Source of the DNA: Planctomycetaceae bacterium
GTDB lineage: Bacteria > Planctomycetota > Planctomycetia > Pirellulales > Pirellulaceae
DNA: 18,369 nt
Direction: 5' to 3'
Assembly (NCBI GenBank): GCA_002862265.1
Contig: PKCQ01000400.1
Location: 1 to 18,369 of the forward strand
The notes under the pieces were generated by a model. The model saw only the letters and a program-made list of their open reading frames with translations. It ran no database searches and had not been told where the DNA came from. Positions 1 through 7,578 of the stretch are shown in pieces. Within the stretch, counting starts at the first letter, position 1. Every line of letters begins with the position of its first letter. Made by a program: the position numbers and the translations under genes.

Positions 1-91
1 GTTTGCGTCAGAGGCCGTGTGAACATAAGACTGTTTCTCCCTTATTGAGAAGGAGAAGCTATCAATTTGAATTTCACCGTTTTGATGCGAC

Positions 92-695
92 TTAGAACTG
101 TTGGTCGAGCTTGAGATTGTCCAGCGACGCCGCCTCTGAGTCTTCACCGGTAGCAGGAGTCTCTACTCTAGAGCTATCAGTGATCCATGGCTATTGATGG
201 ACCTCCACAAACTTGACGATCGAAGCTGGCAATTCCTGCGGAGTCTCTATCAGAGGTTGCTCAACAGTAGGCGGATTCATAGCGCGTTCAGACTTCAATA
301 ACTCGAGTAACTCAAGATCCACAGTCAAGCCTCGCTTGGAGCGTGCGGCTGGAGCGTTAGCAATGCCTCGTGGGTAATGGTTGTCATCCGGTGGATCCAA
401 GACCTTGCTCGCGTGCAGTTCACCGGAACGAGCATCTCGTCCTGTGCTGTAGTCATCGACTTGCTTAGTGCCGTTGTTGACAATCCAGATTTCACTACCG
501 CCAGTTGGATCCATGGTGATGCAAGTCGATCGGTGGTTTGCGTTGTCCAGCAGCATCTGAGGTTGTCACCGGAGACATCGTATACATAGACTTTCTCACC
601 AACGCCGGCAGACTTATTGCCTTCGTTGGTAACCCAATCAACTCACGATTGGTTGTGATACCGTTGAGGCTCATGTTGTATGGGTGCAAGTTGAA
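92..695 (-). pseudogene. Decayed propeller-type repeat protein (C-terminal remnant)
   Basis: Minus-strand pieces in three frames read as one protein. Near 640-695 the frame gives HPYNMSLNGITTNREL. One missing base near 632-637 moves it to WVTNEGNKSAGVGEKVYVYD. A second shift near 548-560 moves it to LDNANHRSTCITMDPTGG and SEIWIVNNGTKQVDDYS. That frame meets TAG at 191-193 and continues in the same frame (PWITDSSRVETPATGEDSE...) to TAA at 92-94. The alternation of 'NPxGITTN', 'WVTNEG', 'VYVYDVSGDNL' and 'IWIVNNGT' resembles the short propeller-like repeats of large secreted planctomycete proteins; this family link is from memory. An in-frame TAG at 696-698 marks the left limit of recognisable coding. 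No start is visible and the 5' part is gone. It lies just downstream of the DUF218 gene. I am confident it is broken and less sure of the family. Confidence 0.55.
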
Positions 696-710
696 CTATG
701 CAGTCCGCCA

Positions 711-1511
711 TTAAGCCAGCACATAGTACAGTGCTAGCTTCAGATACTCGAGCCAAATCGCTGACTCTATCTCAGCGCTATCGACTGGCTGAGATGCTGA
801 GTAGATAGCGACCTGATCCACCGGAAATATTCGTTGGAAACACAGTAGGCTGCGACGAGTGTGCGGCGCCGATGTGACGACCACTACGCTCTTTTCCTCG
901 CTCGTATTCTCGGCGAAGGAATGAGCTTCGCTGGATGACCCGAGCAGAGCCGATTCCTGCATGGGGATTGTCGAAACAGCGGACTTCGGTACTCCCCACA
1001 TGGCCAGGATCATGCGTGCCTTCTCCGCCCTTGAGATCGAACGTTTCAGTGCGAAGTGATAGCCCGAAGAGGCTTTCTCGTCGGATATGTAGATCTGTTG
1101 AACGCGATCCCAATGATATAGATCGCTGGCCGCGCGTAAGCGTTCGTAGTAGGCATATCCATCCGCCATCACATAAGCGTAGTCGCCTTTGGCGTCCTCG
1201 TGGTGGACATACAACGGAGCAATCAGAACCGCGCGAAAGGGCTTGAAGGACGGAAGAGCAATAAAAACTACCCAAACAAAGAGTAGTAACGTGAATCGAC
1301 GTCCCCAAAGTGAACGCTTGCTTTGCTCAGAGGCCGACAACTCCTGATGGTCTTCATTCGCTCCGCCGAAAGCGCCGCTTTTAAAAAATCGCTCGAACAG
1401 TGTCCTGGAGCATTGCTGTATCCTCTTCTTAAGAACTATTAGCCTCTCACTGAGAGAAGAGGTGTCGTTCGCATTTAGACTTGTTAAGTCCTCTGAGGCG
1501 TTGCTTGGCAT
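711..1511 (-). CDS. DUF218 (YdcF/ElyC/SanA-like) membrane-anchored protein
   Basis: 266 residues. A hydrophilic N-terminal region of about 70 residues precedes one membrane segment (about 72-90, LLLFVWVVFIALPSF). The rest should lie outside the cytoplasmic membrane. The DUF218 pattern is visible: YAYVMADGYAYYERLRAA (about 111-128), a stretch with SRAEKARMILAMWGVPKSAV (about 160-179), SSEAHSFAENT (about 193-203), and VVVVTSAPHTRRSLLCFQ (about 209-226), which matches the family's conserved 'VTS..H..R....F' block. Known family members (ElyC, SanA, YdcF) affect envelope or lipid-linked polysaccharide metabolism; the substrate here is unknown. Its ATG lies 28 nt inside the end of the RND permease gene, so the two are probably cotranslated. 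The ribosome binding site is weak and an internal start nearer the membrane segment is possible. Confidence 0.72.
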   Translation of the reverse strand: MPSNASEDLTSLNANDTSSLSERLIVLKKRIQQCSRTLFERFFKSGAFGGANEDHQELSASEQSKRSLWGRRFTLLLFVWVVFIALPSFKPFRAVLIAPLYVHHEDAKGDYAYVMADGYAYYERLRAASDLYHWDRVQQIYISDEKASSGYHFALKRSISRAEKARMILAMWGVPKSAVSTIPMQESALLGSSSEAHSFAENTSEEKSVVVVTSAPHTRRSLLCFQRIFPVDQVAIYSASQPVDSAEIESAIWLEYLKLALYYVLA

Positions 1512-4500
1512 GGGTCGACAGATTCCAGGTTGGCAGCGTCGTGGGCTTCGCTACTCAGTTCCGATACTACGTGAAGCAATTCTGTTTCAGCTTGAATATC
1601 GCCCGCGGAACTGAAGCTCTCCGCCCAGTTGTGTTCTCCCCCAGCGTGAAGCGCTGCGCTTGGAGGCTGGCTCTTTGTCCAGGCTGCAAAAGCCGCTGGA
1701 ACAAAAGTCACGGCCATTAGTGTTGCGCCCAAGATACCACCACCAATCACAATTGCCAAAGGTGGCCAGAATCCACCCCCGCCGATCACAAGAGGCAGGA
1801 AGCCAAACATGGTCGTGAAAGTCGTGCACAAAACGTGGCGAGTTGCTTCCATGATAATCTGGACAATCCGTTCCTGGTCCCCACGCTGTGCCGCTTGATC
1901 CGCTCGCAATGCACTCAACACCACGATCGCATCGTTAATGGCGACACCTACTAAGCCGACCATTCCGATAATAGCTGTAAACCCGAATGGGAATCCGAAT
2001 AGATAAAGTGATCCACAGCCTAAGCCAGTCGAACACAAGCCAACTCCGGCAATAACCGCAGCAAGTCGATATGAGCCGAGCGTGATGACCAATACAGCGG
2101 CGATTGCGAGCGTCAGAAATGGGACGTACTGCAACAACTTGCCTATGGCGTCGTTCCGTTCTGCCGCTTCGCCTCCAAATTCGAAGTGATAGCCATCTGG
2201 TAGCATCAAGGGATCTGAAGCAACTTGATCCTCAAAAGCAGCGACGACGTCTGCAGGGAGTACGCCCAAGTGAAGAAAAACCTGAATCTCGTTTATCCGC
2301 AGTGCGTTGCGGTGCGTGATCGAAGCGATCTGAGGCTTGATTTGTACATCTGCAAGCGAGATCAGAGGAGTTGTCTTGAAGCATGAGTGCTGTTCGGCTT
2401 CACGAGTATATGCAGCACTTGGCAAGAGCGATGCGGTCTCAATACTGGGAAGAGAAGATTTGAATTCGCTGGATACGGTGACACGCACCGGAATTTCTTC
2501 CTTTCCTTCGAGCAGCGAGCCTGCGGGCAGACCTTCCATTTGTGAGTAAAGCTGTGTACCAATCGCATCCTCAGTCAGCCCTGCAGCTCGGGCTCGTAAT
2601 GGATCAATGGAAATCTCTACTTGGGGACGCGTTTCGTTTGCGTCTGAGCGCACTGCTAGAACACCAGGAAGGCTCATTAGTCGGTGATGTATGTCCTGAC
2701 CAATTTGAGTCAGCATTTCTAGATCTGGACCGTAGAGCAATACTTCGACCGGCGCATTTAGTGGGGGACCTTGTTCGAAGCGTCTGATGGTGACGCGTGC
2801 ACCAAGAAATTCTTGGTCAAACTGCTTCTGGATCTGGGCCAGTTTTTCGTCGCTGATAGCGAGCTCTGCTAATTGCACGATGCCCTGAGCATAGCTGGGG
2901 GTATTATCTCGCAGCGGAATCAAGTTGTAATAGAACGTGGGCGCACTCGCGCCCAAGAACCAAGAGATTCGCTCCGTATCCAGCTCCTCTCGAAGTCGCT
3001 TTTCAATTCCAGCCGCTATGCGACGTGTCTCTTCAATCGAAGAATGAGCATTCAGCTCGACTTCAATCTGAAATTGGTCGCGATCAGAAGGCGGGAAGAA
3101 TTGTTCGGTCAAAAGCGTTGCGCAGCAGAAGCCAGCGATGGGTAAGACAAGCCCAGTAGCCATTCCGACTCGCGGGTGGCGGACAAGGTATCCAACAACG
3201 CCACGATACCGTTTGGCGATAGCTGGTATCTGGAGGCCATGCGTCCAAGAACTTGGTGCCCCTGCGTCAGTGGATTTTCTCACATGCAACAGGCGGGTTG
3301 CAATCGCTGGCAGCAATGTAAGCGAGACAATGAGTGAGCTGGATATTGCCAGTATTACAATGGAACCGATGGTGCCGACAAACTCGCCGGTTGGACCTGG
3401 CATTGTCGCCAACGGTAGAAAGGCTAGGGCTGTGGTCAGCGTCGAGCCACTCAAGGGAATAGCCAGTCGACGTATCGTGTATCCGAGGGCTCGAACGCGA
3501 CTTCGATTGCCGCAGAGTTCTTGACCCACTTCATCGACTGCAATGATGGCGTTGTCGATAAGCATTCCCAAGGCAAGCACCAAGCCGGTAACTGACATTT
3601 GATGCAGAGGTAAGTCAAGGGCTCGCATTCCGCATAGAACCATCAGCGCGACGAGTGGAATCGCCAGCGTCACAACCATCGCAGAACGCCACCCCATCAG
3701 CACGAGTGTTACGAAGCAGACGGCCGCCGTTCCCAAAGCCAGGTTCCCGAGCAGCGTCGACATGCGCGTCGAGACATACTGGTTTTGAATCAGTAGACGT
3801 TGCAGTGAGTAATCGACTGCTAGTCCGGCTTCAAACTCGCTGCTAACTTGCTCGACGGCTTCGGTCCAAGGTGCAATTTGTTGACTCACGTCCAGCCTGG
3901 CCGCGATTATGATTGCGGACGAGCCATCTACAATTGCCAGAGTATCTGCGGGGTCTTTGGCTTTTCGCTCGATGGTCGCAATATCTCGCAGCCGGAGTGT
4001 CCCGAATTCGTCGCTACGAATGGGGCTCTCAGCGACGCCTTCGACCGATCGAAATTGGCTTCCGATTTGCATGACAAACTCACTGTTTTCACCGCGAATC
4101 TGGCCCACTGATTCCTTTGCATCGGCAGCAGAGAGACTAGCTGCGACTTCGGCTACACTGATTCCCAGCGCAGCAGTTTTAGCAGTATCGATGTGAATGA
4201 CGACTTCATCTTCGGGTTCGCAGAATAGGTCGACGCTCTTCGTACCAGAAATGGCTCGAATTCGGTCCCGCAGCTGGCGAGCCAGATCGCGCATTTCAGC
4301 CGCGTCACGCGACGCGTCTTGCGAGCATGCAATTGCACCGATCCATGCGTAGGCTGAAACCTCTATGTCATCAATCTGCGGCTTGGTTGCTTCTGCAGGT
4401 AGCTCTGCCTCACATTCTTGCAGTTTATTCGTGATATCGGACCAGACGGGTGTCGGATCTGCAATCCGATCGTCGACTTCGAAGATGACTCGGGAAACGC

Positions 4501-4813
4501 TTGGAAGGCTTTGCGACCGAAGTCGTTTTATTTCTGGGATCTGAATCAGCCTCGCCTCAATCTTTTCAGTGATTGTGGCTTCGACAAGTTTCGCGCTGGC
4601 ACCCGGTAGGAGAGTTGTGATTGCTACCGCCCGCTGTGTTAGTGGCGGATCTTCAGTCTGAGGAAGTTGCCAAAACGCGACAAGCCCTGCAAATAGTGTT
4701 AGCGACAATGCTAACACAGCTGCTCGCGAGTTTTGGAAGAACCAGATGGCCGGTGCGGCTGTCCAAGAGTTTTGTTTATCGGAGTTTGCATGCTTCATCG
4801 ATGGGGCATTCAT
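1484..4813 (-). CDS. RND-family efflux permease (AcrB/MdtB-like)
   Basis: 1109 residues, close to the usual 1000-1100 for this family. The inner-membrane pump exports its substrate using the proton gradient, together with a membrane fusion protein and an outer-membrane channel. A first membrane helix at about 30-48 is followed by a large periplasmic loop (about 50-340), a helix block (about 350-510), a second loop (about 572-890) and a final helix block (about 895-1046). The fourth-helix motif reads LGMLIDNAIIAVDEV (about 415-429), with one acidic residue (D420) where AcrB has an Asp pair; this Asp-Asn form is common in other RND subgroups. The partner motif GVAINDAIVVLSALR is at about 956-970. 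The N-terminal FFQNSR and LPQTEDPPLT blocks are also typical. A polar tail of about 60 residues (1050-1109) follows the last helix. The gene starts 2 nt after the fusion-protein stop. The substrate cannot be deduced. No outer-membrane TolC-like gene is in the window. Confidence 0.93.
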   Translation of the reverse strand: MNAPSMKHANSDKQNSWTAAPAIWFFQNSRAAVLALSLTLFAGLVAFWQLPQTEDPPLTQRAVAITTLLPGASAKLVEATITEKIEARLIQIPEIKRLRSQSLPSVSRVIFEVDDRIADPTPVWSDITNKLQECEAELPAEATKPQIDDIEVSAYAWIGAIACSQDASRDAAEMRDLARQLRDRIRAISGTKSVDLFCEPEDEVVIHIDTAKTAALGISVAEVAASLSAADAKESVGQIRGENSEFVMQIGSQFRSVEGVAESPIRSDEFGTLRLRDIATIERKAKDPADTLAIVDGSSAIIIAARLDVSQQIAPWTEAVEQVSSEFEAGLAVDYSLQRLLIQNQYVSTRMSTLLGNLALGTAAVCFVTLVLMGWRSAMVVTLAIPLVALMVLCGMRALDLPLHQMSVTGLVLALGMLIDNAIIAVDEVGQELCGNRSRVRALGYTIRRLAIPLSGSTLTTALAFLPLATMPGPTGEFVGTIGSIVILAISSSLIVSLTLLPAIATRLLHVRKSTDAGAPSSWTHGLQIPAIAKRYRGVVGYLVRHPRVGMATGLVLPIAGFCCATLLTEQFFPPSDRDQFQIEVELNAHSSIEETRRIAAGIEKRLREELDTERISWFLGASAPTFYYNLIPLRDNTPSYAQGIVQLAELAISDEKLAQIQKQFDQEFLGARVTIRRFEQGPPLNAPVEVLLYGPDLEMLTQIGQDIHHRLMSLPGVLAVRSDANETRPQVEISIDPLRARAAGLTEDAIGTQLYSQMEGLPAGSLLEGKEEIPVRVTVSSEFKSSLPSIETASLLPSAAYTREAEQHSCFKTTPLISLADVQIKPQIASITHRNALRINEIQVFLHLGVLPADVVAAFEDQVASDPLMLPDGYHFEFGGEAAERNDAIGKLLQYVPFLTLAIAAVLVITLGSYRLAAVIAGVGLCSTGLGCGSLYLFGFPFGFTAIIGMVGLVGVAINDAIVVLSALRADQAAQRGDQERIVQIIMEATRHVLCTTFTTMFGFLPLVIGGGGFWPPLAIVIGGGILGATLMAVTFVPAAFAAWTKSQPPSAALHAGGEHNWAESFSSAGDIQAETELLHVVSELSSEAHDAANLESVDPCQATPQRT

Positions 4814-4815
4814 TG

Positions 4816-6120
4816 CTAGTGGTCCGATGACTTTTGAAGGACACGTACAAGCTGGTTGGGGGCAATGCGATGCAAGCCTTTGGAGATGACCAGACGCTCT
4901 GGCTCCAGCTCTACATCAATTTCCGAAAAGTTGTCTTCGGTCTTCAAGACGCTGACTGGCATTGTCTCGGCCTGAAAAACATCCTTGCTTCGTGTGGGAT
5001 GAGCAACGAAAATCGTCCATTCACCTCGTTGAGATGACAAAGCTTCACTTGGTATCCATATGCTGGTCCCATTACTGGCCTCATGGATACTAACCTCAAC
5101 GGACTCACCCGAAGCGATGTTGAGCTCTACTCGGTCAAAGCTAAGCTTGGCCAAGCGCGTGCCAGTCGTCGGGTTCAGTGCTGGCGCGAGTGCTAAAAGT
5201 TGAGATGGGATTTCTCGATCATCGATTCTGACGTTTGCAGCCACAGAACCAGCCGCGAGTTTGTTGGCGACTTCGGGCGGCAAAGCGATGTGAACTTGCA
5301 GTTGATTTTCTACGAGTTCGACAACAGGTTGCCCTGGTTGAACGACTTCCCCTTTTTCGACCAAACGAGACTGAACGTATCCGTCAAACGGAGTTTTGAT
5401 CGTCGCATTGTTCAGGTCATCCCGGCAGCGTTGCAGAACTGCTTCTGCAGCCAAAACGGCTGATTGCTGTGCAAGTATGTCTTCGTCACGCGTTCCTTCG
5501 ATTAGCAGCTGATGGGAGAATGCTGCCGCCTTCAGCGTAGCCTCAGCGGCAGAGAGTGCGAATCGAGCGTTGTCGAGATCGCGAGGCGAGACAACTCCGG
5601 AGCGCTCAACTGACGTAACACGATCATGTTCCGCTCGGCACATGCCGACATTTGCCTCAGCTTCTTGAACAAGGGCTAAGGCTCGGGCGATCTCGCTCTC
5701 ACGCGGACCCGCCTGCAATTTTTTGAGTTGTGCTTTCGCGGAAGACAGTTCAGCTTGGGCTCGAGCAACGCTAGCGCGGAGGCTGGTTCGATTTAGCTCA
5801 ACCAGGTTTTGCCCAGTAGTGACAAACTGGCCAATCTCGACATTGACCTTCTCGGCGCGCCCGAATGTTTGAGCAGCAACCGTGGAAATGCGAGTCGCCT
5901 GCACAATTCCCTGAAACCTTCGTTCCGATTCTGGCTTGCTGAAAAACTTATGCGCCGGCTTTGCCGCAACAAACACAAGTTGCGTCTCGGCGGCTGCTGG
6001 CTGCGTTGCATGAAGAAAGTTCATCGCATCGCGAGGCAAATTGCTGCCGAGCGCAAAGGTGCCAACGATGCCTAGAACTAGCGCAAGCGTGACTTTGGTC
6101 ATCGAGAAGAGTTCGGCCAT
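4816..6120 (-). CDS. Periplasmic membrane fusion protein of the RND pump (HlyD/AcrA family)
   Basis: 434 residues from the chosen ATG at 6118-6120. The frame is open upstream to a TTG at 6240, but the ATG has GAGGG about 5 nt before it and is followed directly by a hydrophobic anchor (about 8-26, KVTLALVLGIVGTFALG). The first lipoyl half is at about 80-110 (KVNVEIGQFVTTGQNLVEL). An alpha-helical hairpin rich in Ala, Gln and Glu (about 113-235) follows. The second lipoyl half is at about 238-270 (IKTPFDGYVQSRLVEKGEVV), then beta-barrel and membrane-proximal domains. This domain order is diagnostic of adaptor proteins that join an RND permease to an outer-membrane channel. The stop is separated from the permease ATG by 2 nt, so the two are almost certainly translationally coupled. 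The anchor could be a signal peptide or an uncleaved helix; no lipobox cysteine is visible. Confidence 0.9.
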   Translation of the reverse strand: MAELFSMTKVTLALVLGIVGTFALGSNLPRDAMNFLHATQPAAAETQLVFVAAKPAHKFFSKPESERRFQGIVQATRISTVAAQTFGRAEKVNVEIGQFVTTGQNLVELNRTSLRASVARAQAELSSAKAQLKKLQAGPRESEIARALALVQEAEANVGMCRAEHDRVTSVERSGVVSPRDLDNARFALSAAEATLKAAAFSHQLLIEGTRDEDILAQQSAVLAAEAVLQRCRDDLNNATIKTPFDGYVQSRLVEKGEVVQPGQPVVELVENQLQVHIALPPEVANKLAAGSVAANVRIDDREIPSQLLALAPALNPTTGTRLAKLSFDRVELNIASGESVEVSIHEASNGTSIWIPSEALSSQRGEWTIFVAHPTRSKDVFQAETMPVSVLKTEDNFSEIDVELEPERLVISKGLHRIAPNQLVRVLQKSSDH

Positions 6121-6240
6121 GCTGGCCCTCGCTAGAAATGTTACGCGGTCGACCCTAGCCTCGATGTGCTGATGGATTTTCAGCAAGGCAATCCGGCTAA
6201 ATGGAACAGCAAAGCTTTGGTCGCCCAACAGGCTTGTCAA

Positions 6241-6410
6241 TCAACGGGCAGCAAGCTTGACTTCATTGCAGGTCGTACTGGCGCGAATGTAAGGGTTGCG
6301 CGCAAGGCAATCAGAAGGTTGTCAGCAGCCGATGGCTGATCTACGACAGACCGCTCGCAATTCTAGTGCATGCTTAGTTCAATAGAAGTGAACCGGTTTG
6401 CCACTAAAAG
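6241..6410. other. Divergent intergenic region
   Basis: This stretch separates the minus-strand pump genes from the plus-strand FemAB gene and should contain both promoters. I could not pick out convincing -35/-10 pairs. An ATG at 6370 opens a 14-codon frame (MLSSIEVNRFATKS) that ends at TGA just before the FemAB frame opens; it may be the frame-shifted original start of that gene. Confidence 0.4.
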
Positions 6411-7448
6411 CTGAAGGTCCCTCTCATTCCACTTAATGTTTCAGATCGCCTCGAGCCGATAGAGGGGTGCAAATTACTGCCGCGACTAAACGCGCATCGG
6501 CAAGCCTGGGTTGAGGCCCTTGGTCGCGGCTTGCTGCACAGGACTTTTGTACTGGAGCACCGAAATGCTTCAGGTGAAGTCGACGGACTGTTGCCACTGG
6601 CTCTTGTCCAAAGTCTGCTATTCGGCAGGTTCCTCGTCAGCTTGCCCTACGTGAACACCGGTGGGGTCTGGGCAGATAACGACGATGCGGCTCGAGCGTT
6701 GATTGATGAGGCATGTGACTTGGCCGATCAGCACAACGTGAAGTACCTGGAGCTACGTCATGAACGTCCAGTCGATCACGCAAAGCTCAACTTTAGCCGT
6801 ACCGATAAGAAACACATGCGCTTAGTGCTCCCAGAGAGTGCAGAAGAATTGGATCGCAGTTTTAAATCGAAACTACGCAGCCAAATAAAGAAGAGCAACG
6901 AGTATGGTTCGTCGCTGCAAGTGGGAGGGGCAGAGTTACTTCCCGAGTTCTATGAGATCTTCTCAATCAATATGCGAGACCTAGGCACTCCAGTGTTTTC
7001 GCAGAACCTATTTCTCAACATCTTGAACAGCTTTGCGGGCGACGCAGAGATCTGCCTGGTGCGTCAGAAGGGCAGGGCAGTTGCAGCTGGACTGCTAGTG
7101 CACACTGGTGGAGTGACTGAAGTCCCCAGCGCGAGTAGCCTGCGAGAATACAATCGCACGAATGCGAACATGTGGATGTATCGTAACATGTTGGCTCGAG
7201 CCATTGAACGTGGAAGCCATACTTTCGATTTCGGGCGGAGCAGCGAAGGTGCTGGGACCTACAAATTCAAAGCTCAGTGGGGCGCTAAACCAGAGACCGC
7301 GCACTGGCAGTACTACGTGCGAAAAGGCTCGCCAGAAGCCATGCGCCCCGACTCGGACGGGAAACAGCGTCTTGTTCAGATCTGGCAGAAACTACCTGTT
7401 TGGCTCACACGTATCATCGGCCCCAGCATCGTCCGTGGCATTCCGTAA
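6411..7448 (+). CDS. FemAB-like protein of the exosortase/PEP-CTERM polysaccharide-locus type
   Basis: The frame gives 345 residues from CTG at 6411, a length typical for this FemAB group. FemAB proteins carry GNAT-like folds and transfer aminoacyl or related groups; the members in PEP-CTERM/exopolysaccharide loci have no proven substrate. The N-terminal part reads KVPLIPLNVSDRLEPIEG, then HRQAWVEALGRGLLHRTFVL and FGRFLVSLPYVNTGGVWA (about 71-88). The C-terminal hallmark FDFGRSSEGAGTYKFKAQWG lies at about 272-291. No ATG, GTG or TTG occurs in frame between the upstream TAA (about 6402-6404) and TTG at 6531. A TTG start would remove about 40 conserved residues. I infer a CTG start, or an original ATG lost by point change or by a shift from ATG 6370. 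The gene may therefore be weakly expressed or newly inactivated. It points away from the pump operon and toward the polymerase remnant. Confidence 0.8.
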   Translation: MKVPLIPLNVSDRLEPIEGCKLLPRLNAHRQAWVEALGRGLLHRTFVLEHRNASGEVDGLLPLALVQSLLFGRFLVSLPYVNTGGVWADNDDAARALIDEACDLADQHNVKYLELRHERPVDHAKLNFSRTDKKHMRLVLPESAEELDRSFKSKLRSQIKKSNEYGSSLQVGGAELLPEFYEIFSINMRDLGTPVFSQNLFLNILNSFAGDAEICLVRQKGRAVAAGLLVHTGGVTEVPSASSLREYNRTNANMWMYRNMLARAIERGSHTFDFGRSSEGAGTYKFKAQWGAKPETAHWQYYVRKGSPEAMRPDSDGKQRLVQIWQKLPVWLTRIIGPSIVRGIP

Positions 7449-7533
7449 TTTTTGACGAGTTCTAGCTTTCAGTTAGAAGACGACAACGACTTACTCATTC
7501 TCTCTAGCGCTTAGCGGTTCTCGAGGGGATAGT

Positions 7534-7567
7534 CGGGCACTTCCCTCTACTTGTGGGCCTGTGCCCG
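7534..7567. repeat. Stem-loop between convergent FemAB gene and polymerase remnant
   Basis: CGGGCAC at 7534-7540 is the perfect complement of GTGCCCG at 7561-7567, with a 20-nt loop. No T-run follows on either strand, so it is not a standard intrinsic terminator. It sits between two convergent genes where a bidirectional transcription stop would be expected. Confidence 0.3.
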
Positions 7568-7578
7568 GAGCGGGACTG

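Noticed and set aside
1587..4830. Numerous open frames antisense to or overlapping the RND permease gene
   Set aside because: They have no domain signatures or ribosome binding sites and lie wholly within a well-supported coding region.
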